From NCBI GenBank assembly GCA_964016875.1, contig OZ024736.1, positions 4,586,001-4,650,000 of the forward strand: 64,000 nucleotides of DNA, written 5' to 3'. Shown piece after piece: positions 56,443 through 64,000 of the stretch. The notes beneath the pieces are model-generated. The model searched no databases. It worked only from the letters and a program-made list of their open reading frames with translations, and was not told the DNA's origin. This stretch comes from Fallopia convolvulus (Eukaryota > Streptophyta > Magnoliopsida > Caryophyllales > Polygonaceae). The stretch's first letter is position 1; each line of letters begins with the position of its first letter. Made by a program: the position numbers and the translations under genes.

Positions 56443-57007
56443 TGTTGGGAAATTCGATCACCTACTAGCAATAATAGAGGCAACACAAATCCACAAGAGA
56501 AATTATAATCAAACAATAACAAGAACACGAGAGAATATGTTGACCCTGTTCGTCAAAATGACTACGTCTGGGGGCACTAACAAGCTAGGGATATCCACTA
56601 GATCTGAGACATACAAGGATTACAAGACTTGACAATTTAACCTAATCTCTCTAGCACTTTGAATTTTTTTCCCTCTAGCCTTTCAGGTTTTCAAGCGCAC
56701 CAATTATAATAACATCGATAGATTTAAATAGAAACAAAAGGCTAAAAGAAACCCTAGAGGCTCGTGCAACTTGGGCCCCAAGAAAAAATACGCTTCCCCG
56801 TACGCGGTCAATTGCGTGGGCAAGCCCCCCAATCGCACGGCCACGTAATACCCGGTCCAACCCGCGCTTTTGTTTTCTGGTGGAATTGTGCGACTTGGCT
56901 TCTCAAAAGTGCGCCCGCGCTTTCAGCCGTCAATCCACGCATTCCCCTCTTTGTTCCGCCTTTGTCTTCTCTTCGCCTAAAAATCAATCAGGCCCCAAAA
57001 CCTAACA
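56443..57007 (-). repeat. 5' LTR of the TR-GAG element
   Basis: TGTTGGGAAATTCG...CAAAACCTAACA, 565 bp. Several substitutions and indels separate it from the other LTR, so the insertion is older than element D. Confidence 0.92.
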
Positions 57008-57260
57008 CTTTATATATTATGAGGATCTACAATAGACTTCTAGATGGGCTAATTGATGATATCCATATGTTGATAACAAAATTATAGTAGGGTACGACTG
57101 GTTTGCAATAAAAGATTCATTGGCGTGGGTGGGATTTTCTTTGTCTACCAAAGAGCTAGAGAGGAATGGGATTCTTGATTTTAAATATCTTCAATCAAGC
57201 TATATATGTTAGCTAAGCTAGGATGGAGCATTCGTAATATTCCTATATCAAAATCAAAAA

Positions 57261-58267
57261 CCACCCAACATAATTTCCCTTAGAATCTACTATATATATA
57301 TAAAAGCAATAACGTTCGGAGCCTCCACGTTGCGCCATCTCAGTTTTTTCCACATGTCGTCTTGAGAATACGTCACATTTGATTTTGTCACATGTCACCT
57401 TTTCCTTATGACATATCATTATATTTTTTATACGTCATATACCACGTCATATTATATTCGGCTCTATCATTAACATGTCATATTTAACTATAATTAATAA
57501 ATTATAAATAATTCAAATGAAAAATTACAATGATTACATAAGACAATTTATCTTAAAATCAAGAAGAATTTTAGGCAATTTATATACAACCACCATATCA
57601 GGCCATATCAATATATATACTTTCCAACTTTTCCATTAATGAATGAATTGGAAATTATAAAAGAGTATTTTTATTTGATTGAATTCATAATTTTTATAAT
57701 AACAATTATTTGATTTTATATGTGAAATATCTTCTTACTACATATTACGGGTTATAAATTACTCACAATAAATTTTATGTTATATTTTAATTTATTAATA
57801 TCTTTTTATAATATATTTAAAAAATATCGAATCATAATCGTGCATGGTTATACACTAATAAATTAGCATGAGCTATTCTTTCTTCTACCTTTCCGTGAAA
57901 TACCTTTTTCATCTTTCCGTCGGCCATTGACCTAACAAGGCTGAAACAGTTAACATGTTGCTACCCACTACTACAATCATTCATCGTGATATTAAAATCA
58001 GAGTAAGAAATTATAAAGTTGGTTGCTTCAAGTTCAATTTTGCTTTTCCATATCGATGAATTTCATTAAATTGCAATTCCTTTTCATCATTTTAGTAGCC
58101 TTTTTAAGGAGCTTGAAGACCAATGGAGTTTTGTTTATTTTTTTTTTTTGGTAGAAAGAGTTTTGTTTATTCTTTGGTAAGAGTTTTCTATTGTTCTTTT
58201 TCGTAACATTTCTCCTAATTAGTAGATCGTGCTGGATTTGAGTTAACTAATTCTCCTATTAGTCAAA
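57261..58267. other. AT-rich spacer, possible Helitron-like piece
   Basis: No gene. At about 57289 the sequence TCTACTATATATATAAAAGC resembles 5' ends of plant Helitrons, and near 57839 CGTGCATGGTTATACACTAA vaguely resembles a Helitron 3' hairpin region, but no clean hairpin plus CTRR end is present. A poly(T) run lies at 58138-58149. Confidence 0.3.
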
Positions 58268-58312
58268 TTTTTTTATCAGAGAAACAGGGCAAGCCCTTGC
58301 GATTAAACGAAA

Positions 58313-58903
58313 TTAGTCTTGTCTACAAGAAGCTACATAGTCATCCAAAACAATATCGGATATTAAACTAGGACAAAAATTAAGCACAATACGTTGAGAA
58401 TCAATGGAAATATCATGGTTAGCAAAGCAATCTACAACACCATTTGTCGAACACCGAACATGGGAAAGCTTAATCTGCCACCTATTGTTGTTGGTCATAG
58501 TTTGACATTTCTTGATAAGCGAAAGATCAGGGTGAACTGTCACGCTTTGCAGCATGATTAACCAAATCGCCTCACTTGAATCATTCTCCACAATTAACCG
58601 TGGAACATCAAGTGCAACAGCAAACTGCAGCCCAGCTAAGATTGCGTGCAGTTCCGCCGTCAGACTCGAGCAGACCCCAATCTTAGTCGAAAATCCGCTC
58701 ATGAAATCGCCATTGTTATCCCGGAGAAGGCCACCAGCACGTGCCATTCCCATATTACCTTTTGAGAAGCTATCTACATTGAGTTTGCACCAATCTAGTG
58801 GTGGCACAGACCAGCATCGACTTGCTGAACACACAGCACTTGGAATAACCATATTGATCGCCTGCATTTTCGACTTAGAAGACCAGTAAGCCTCTCTAGT
58901 TGA
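58313..58903 (-). pseudogene. LINE RNase H domain
   Basis: The minus strand reads WSVPPLDWCKLNVDSFSKGN, GGLLRDNNGDFMSGFS, SLTAELHAILAGLQFAV and VENDSSEAIWLI, the RVT_3-type RNase H appended to plant L1 elements. The catalytic Asp (NVD), Glu (AEL) and Asp (END) are all visible. It is open from the insertion point of the solo LTR to the stop at 58313 and is the best preserved part of the LINE. Confidence 0.88.
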
Positions 58904-60673
58904 TGTAACATCCCCGACCAAAATGCATACGTCATTCGGCATTCATATAAGATTAAGAGAATATGCATAGCATATTGGCATGATATATAGTGAATTTTAA
59001 AAGTAATATTTATTTTCTAATTAAGCTTATTATATTTTAAAAAGTTTTAAAAAAAAAGTTAATTATTAATTATTTCAGGGTAAAGTTTGTAGTAAAGAGG
59101 ATTTGAGGGTGAAAAGTGGAATTTGGCTAAAATTTAGCCGACTTTGCCAATTTCATGCGTGATATATATACATGAATTTGCTTTGTCTTAAGCATGAAGA
59201 TTTCAAACAACAAATATGAGAGCTCAGAGAGAAAAACGAGAGGAGGAAATTTTTAAGGATTTGGGTTTTTTATGTGGATCTGGTACAAGATCTGTTCTAT
59301 CGGGTTTTAATCTCGAAGTACAAGCGTGGTTTGGTAAGTTTTAATTAGTTATTGATTTATCTGGATTTTATTGATTTCTCCAGATCTAGATCTACAGTTG
59401 CTTCTAATTTGAAAATCGATTGATTTATAGTTCTCAGAGGGTATTTTCGATATCGGATTTATATTCGGTAAAGATTTCAGAGTAATTTTAGGGTTTCTCT
59501 TTGTAATGATATTAGGGAGCCCTTTGATCAAGTTTTTCAGAAAGGTTTGAACTAGAAAAATGTTCTTCTATATATATAGTTTATTATTGTCAAGTTTTAA
59601 AGGATTTGGATATATATGCAAGAAGTTATAATGCATTTTGGCATTTTATTGCATTTGGGGTTAGAGTTTATAAGAGTAAATAGCCTAATTTGCATTGGGT
59701 TACATATAGGAGCCCAAGTAATATACCGTGGTCAGAGTCAAGGGGGAAAAATATAGTATCTGCTTTAAACAGGTGAGTATAGACCTGAGATTCAACCCTA
59801 TGTGCTATATGTGAAATATGAATATATGAATATATGCACTATATGGATATATGTGGTATATGGATTATATGGATATATGTGTTTTATATGATAGCTCTGA
59901 AATTTCCAGAGTTGTTTGTACAGAAAGTTTGATTACAGATGGCATATGATATACGAATACATGATGCATTTGATTGCATATCATATTGCAATGAGATTAA
60001 AAGGACCTGTGACTGTCTCGCCCTGAATTTGTATCACAGGACCTACGGGTCATACAGGATCTTCGGATCATACAGGACCTACGGGTCATACAGGATATTC
60101 GGATCATACAGGACCTACGAGTCATAATTCTTACAGGGACCATAAGAGTCCATATACAGTAAACCCGGGGCAGATTCAGGCCTGAACAGTTCACAGAATA
60201 AAGAATCGGAAACATCAGCATTTGCATTCGCATAGTAATTAAATTCAGATATGACATATATATGATATGTATGTATATGTATATGGACTAAATGTTTGAC
60301 TCTGTGTGAAATAATTGATGATGGTTTATATTCACTGAGTATGCGACTCACGTAAATCGCAAAACAATTTTTCAGGTTCAGCTACTTCTTACTGACGTGT
60401 GTCTCTTTTAGAGGTCACATTCATACAGGTCGGTCGGCTGAAGCTCAATGCAACCTTCTCCTCTTCATTTTGCATCATAGACATATGGCTTGTAATAGAA
60501 CTAGAGTAATAGATGTTTTAGTATGAGAAGTAACGACATAGATGTGTGTGCAACCTTTTATGGTTGTTAATTCCGCTATGTGCTTATGTGGATAGTTGAT
60601 ATATGTGAATTATTTGTTGATATAAGAAATAAGTTATTACTAAGCATACGTCATAGGGTATAAGGGTGTCACA
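58904..60673 (+). repeat. solo LTR, chromovirus-like gypsy (target duplication GTTGA)
   Basis: TGTAACATCCCCG...AGGGTGTCACA, 1770 bp, flanked by GTTGA at 58899-58903 and 60674-60678. TGTAAC.CCC-type starts and the phrase CTGAGTATGCGACTCACG near 60336 suggest a chromovirus-like LTR. Inside, an 18-bp unit (ACAGGACCTACGGGTCAT and variants) repeats five times at 60036-60125. Orientation is taken from the TGTAAC start and is tentative. Confidence 0.9.
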
Positions 60674-60816
60674 GTTGACACCACCAACGACGTAAGCCGA
60701 AGATGCTCATCAACCCTATTAAACACAAGCTTATTACGGCATTTCTAGATATGACAAATCATAGTCACCACCTGAGTACATCCCTTGTCATTCCCCCTTA
60801 TTAACTGGCTCAGCAA

Positions 60817-62321
60817 TGTTGATAGGGTCTCTCAGCCAACAAATAAATTTGTAAGTCAAGACCCCACTGAGTACAGTGGAGTCAAGATCGTTCCACAGGA
60901 AGCAAGGTTGTTTGTCTATCAATCTAACAAAAATCAAACAAAATCAAACAAAACACTCACGAGATACCTCGTTAACGACGTTGTCAGGATCGTTACCGAG
61001 CCACCGAACACAAAAATATTAACTAACGACCTAATAAAATTCTAATTAAAATTCGGTACCGAGGCAAGTACTCAGCAACAAAGATTCACCAGAAATAATT
61101 CAAATAAAGCAAAAATCTAGGACAAGGGACACCACAACATAGGCAAGCATAAGAATTCGTAAGAAGATAAGATTATGCCTTCAAACAGATAGAGTCATCA
61201 ACTTTCGTTGACTTAGCAAGTAAATTAATCTACTTTTGCATCCTAATTCACTTAATTGCTTGTTTTGGATCTAAAGCTCGAAACTTTCGTTTTCAAACAA
61301 TATCAACCTTCAAGTTACTAACTTTCTCTTTCAATCAAGTTAAAACTCAAATTACCTCAACTTTCGTTTTGGTATTAAGCACAACAAACAATCTCAATAA
61401 AAGATAAAAGGCATTCTACTCATCAAACATGCTCAACTATGCCGGGCTTAACCCCGACCCTAGAAAAATAAACTACTCACTAATCATAACTAAGAAACTA
61501 AAAACTTCAATAAAAAGAATCATTGAAACAAAACTCAAAACTCAAATTAGTAAGAAAAATATATTGTCTTACAGAGATTCAGAAGAAACTGAAAAACATC
61601 AAAACACCGAACCACAATCACGATCAACGAACACCCGGCAACAGTCGTCTACCGAGCTTCGTGATCCTCTTCCGATCCGATCTCTCTCTCTTCCCTTCGG
61701 TCGTCCTCAAAATCTCTTTTCTAAAACTTCTCTAAAATCCAGTCTCCCTTTTTCTATGCTAGATAGAAGGGTATTTATACTAAAAAGCTGAAAACTAAAA
61801 AAGCTAAAAGATATAAACTTTCCTAAAAAGATAGAAACAATCTCTAAAAGATAGAAATAAAATCTAAAAAGATATTAAGACCTAAAAATACATATTCTAA
61901 CAAACCCAAAAGATTCTAAAAAGATACTCAACCGATACGGAAATAAATTCCCGCTCAAGATCGGTGAATAATAAAATAATACTCCGAAATCTTTCTCTTC
62001 GTGGCCTCGTTAACGAGCCCTCACAGCCTCGTTAACGAGCTTGGGCTTTGTTTTCTTCAACACTTCCTCTTGAACTCTCGAGCTTCGACTTCTTCAATCT
62101 TGCACTCCTCCGTCTCTTGCTGCAACGCTCCAAATTCAACTCCATTCAGCTCCTTTCCTCGCTAAAACCTACAAAATTCACAAAATAGCGTAGATTCCAC
62201 TCTTTTCACAGAATTATGCAAAACTAACTAAAAATACTCAAAACTAAGCCTAAACTAAACAAAACTAAACCTAATAAGCAAAGAAAACCTATCAAAAACT
62301 ATACTAAAAATGCGAACATCA
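60817..62321 (-). repeat. solo LTR, Athila-like family A (target duplication AGCAA)
   Basis: TGTTGATAGGG...GCGAACATCA on plus, 1505 bp, flanked by AGCAA at 60812-60816 and 62322-62326. It has the same length as and close similarity to 19426-20930. The TATA box for minus transcription is at 61772-61779; TCGTTAACGA palindromes are at 62007-62016 and 62029-62038, and one at 60969-60978. It interrupts the LINE. Confidence 0.96.
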
Positions 62322-62625
62322 AGCAACACATGAAGATACAGGTTTGAGAAAAAAATAGCAGGGGATTGTTGCCAAACAAGGCCATCCACACATCATGAAT
62401 TGGTCCGCAGTCCCTGAGTAAATTGACTTCGGTTTCCCTGGCTCGAAACCTCCGACAATTAGGGGAATTCGACATATGTCGTCGAAATCGGTTAGCATTA
62501 CACAAGATGTTGTTATTAGCAAGCAAATACAAGAAATTGCACACAGGTTGTTGTGTAGGAACTCTCCAAAGGCCAACCCAGTTGAACTGCATCGCTGATA
62601 GCGGTGAAATGGTCGTGCAAATCAC

Positions 62626-63756
62626 GGCTATGCAAAATAGTCCTAACAAACCTAAAGATTGTAGTCTTAGGAAAGTAAGGGTCGAATCTGCAAGGAGGAG
62701 ATTTATCTTTTTATGTGAATTTTATGACAATTAAAATAAAAGAGGGTTTATGAATTTAAATTAAGTAACAAGCATACAAAAACTGGTAAATCAATTAAAG
62801 TTGGAGTTTTTATCAAATTAGGGAAAACACTTAGTCAAATAGAGATCTGCTTTCGTATGACAAGTTGATCATAGATTCACTCAATATCGCATGCATATGG
62901 AATTCCAATTCCTTTCCAAAGATAATTAATAGCACAACCAGATACAATCAATCCTAACTAATTGAATAATCCTAAAACAATCAAGATTCAATTCAAAAGC
63001 AGCATGAAGAATAGGAACATAATCAGGATACAATTCTAGCATAAAACAACCAGCTTTTATACTATAATGCAATTTAACTCTCTTCTGCAATAGACTAACA
63101 TAACCAGATACTAGTACAATGTAGTTTGCTACTATGAAATAGAGAAACTCAACCAGTAATTTCTCTAGATCTAACAATTGAGATTCAATAACAACAACCC
63201 TAGAAATTGTTGAGATCAATCACATAAACAATTCAATCAAGAGAGTAAAATAATTCCATGCAATAGATAAAGAGTAGAAATCTCACAAATGAAAGTCAAA
63301 CGATGCTTCAAATTGTCCGACTAAGCAAAAGGGCTTAGTTCTCCATGAAAAGCTAAAAACTCAAAAGTCTGAAAGAGAAAATATGATAATAGATAGATTG
63401 ATAGATGAGAGGTGCAACCCTCATAACCCTAATATATAAACTAGGTCTAAAAAGTCTATCCAAAAATACATAAAACAAGGAATAAAGATGACATAGAAGA
63501 GCCAATCACAACATGACACGTGGCGCGTAAGAGATCTTGTTGAACGCCAGAGGCGGCCTTCGTGGACGCGGGAGGTGCTCGACCTCAGCACCAGAACGCC
63601 AATCTTCATCTTCTCTTCAATCCAGCTCTAAAACTCCAATAATATGCATCTTTGGGTCTTTCTTCTCCTAGCTGAAAATAGTCTTTAAAGCACCTAAAAC
63701 CACCACAAATATATGCTAAAATTCCTCCTAAATACACAACATAATTGTGTATATCA
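62626..63756 (-). repeat. solo LTR, Athila-like family E (target duplication ATCAC)
   Basis: The 1131-bp interval between ATCAC at 62621-62625 and 63757-63761 ends TATATCA and starts GGCTATGCAAAATAG, so the first base of the usual TG is changed. It carries AGTAAGGGTCGAATCTGCAA near 62672, the counterpart of GCAAGGGTCGAACCCACAAG in element D LTRs. A TATA-like box lies near 63433 and a GC-rich stretch at about 63520-63600. Removing it and one duplication makes the LINE continuous. Confidence 0.8.
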
Positions 63757-64000
63757 ATCACGTTTGTACTTGGTGTCGAGGCGCGAATTAATCGCATAGC
63801 TGAGCTAGTGGAGAAGTTGTTGTCCGGATTACAGGCCCAAAACGGTTTATCCATAGCCTCTAAATTGTCATAAACACGACAAGCCATCAGTTTCAATTTT
63901 CTACTCTGAGAGAGAAAAGGCGTCAATAGATCCCAGTTCCAATCAGTCCCAAACCAACAATCAGCAACAACAAATCCAAGGAGCGATTCTGGGACCTGCT

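Larger units (their letters stand above)
54682..57007 (-). mobile_element. gag-only copia retrotransposon (TR-GAG type), target duplication CTTTA
   Basis: This is a 2326-bp element with LTRs 54682-55225 (544 bp) and 56443-57007 (565 bp), both TGTTGGGAAAT...CCTAACA. It is flanked by CTTTA at 54677-54681 and 57008-57012. The minus-strand internal region (1217 bp) has a primer-binding site for initiator tRNA-Met, a gag with zinc knuckle and a purine tract (CAGGTGGGAGAT), but no protease, integrase or RT. This is the architecture described as TR-GAG, which must use enzymes of other elements. Confidence 0.92.
54476..57260 (+). pseudogene. LINE reverse transcriptase C-terminal fragment, split by a TR-GAG element
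   Basis: The plus strand before 54681 reads FLSQAGKEIF and, across the insertion, VAQSISLYIMRIYNRLLDGLIDDI, followed by an IHW.GWD block and GMGF. This is the segment downstream of the RT active site in plant L1-type LINEs. Removing 54682-57007 and one copy of CTTTA restores continuity of the domain order. Many stops make it non-functional. Both ends of the LINE are missing. Confidence 0.75.
58268..64000 (-). mobile_element. L1-type LINE 3' half, interrupted by three solo LTRs
   Basis: Minus-strand pieces in order: 63999-63757 (LKLMACRVYDNLEAMDKPFW and NNFSTSSAMRLIRAS), 62625-62327 (MQFNWVGLWRVPTQQPVCNFLYLL, then NANRFRRHMSNSPNCRRF), 60816-60679 (CHI-stop-KCRNKLVFNRVDEHL) and 58903-58313 (RNase H). 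These are the zinc-binding and RNase H parts of plant L1-type ORF2. A run of seven A on the minus strand (58268-58274) marks the likely 3' end. The 5' part is outside the window. Confidence 0.85.

Noticed and set aside
59939..60127. Small protein with SYR repeats in the solo LTR
   Set aside because: It is created by the 18-bp tandem units (six codons each) inside non-coding LTR DNA.
1..64000. tRNA or rRNA genes
   Set aside because: No cloverleaf or rRNA core sequence was recognised. The tRNA-like 18-mers at 17645, 25924 and 50645 are primer-binding sites.

Overview
This window looks like heterochromatic, transposon-dominated nuclear DNA from a flowering plant, probably a eudicot. The evidence is dense nesting of Ty3/gypsy (Athila-like, Tat/Retand-like, one chromovirus-like LTR) and Ty1/copia elements, plant L1-type LINE remnants, a MULE, and a single spliced host gene of the plant patatin-like family. 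I see no tRNA or rRNA genes, no CRISPR array and nothing bacterial.

Layout. 1-2196: 3' end and 3' LTR of an Athila-like element (family A). 2197-6276: decayed copia element split by a solo LTR of family B. 6779-11330 (minus): an apparently intact five-exon patatin-like acyl hydrolase gene; its first intron carries a LINE scrap and a complete 662-bp MULE with a 9-bp target duplication. 11885-12039: possible CACTA end. 12040-27721: a minus-strand copia element split by a 12.9-kb Athila-like element B (gag and protease only), itself interrupted by plus-strand Athila-like element C, which in turn holds a solo family A LTR. 27722-29360: remnant of a second, Sirevirus-like copia. 29361-53259: a Tat-type gypsy element with gag-pol, two tandem arrays, a spliced antisense gene and a 3' LTR; a complete 12.45-kb Athila-like element D (39597-52048, duplication ATAAC) is nested in it. 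53260-54475: 3' end of another Athila-like element. 54476-57260: a LINE fragment holding a gag-only copia element (TR-GAG type). 58268-64000: the 3' half of a LINE on the minus strand, hit by three separate solo LTRs, each with a perfect 5-bp target duplication.

How it works together. The patatin-like gene is the only host gene seen. Everything else is transposon turnover: insertion, nesting, LTR-LTR recombination to solo LTRs (five with intact duplications), internal deletion to gag-only or gag-protease derivatives, and C-to-T decay giving TAG stops mostly at CAG and TGG codons.

Most unusual signal. Several unrelated LTR families each carry a private GC-rich, palindrome-containing module in U3, about 100-260 bp upstream of the TATA box. 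In elements D and B, modules of the same kind recur in the gag-protease linker and in untranslated regions. The Tat element has a 45-bp hairpin-forming tandem array lying between two convergent genes, its gag-pol and a spliced antisense ORF.
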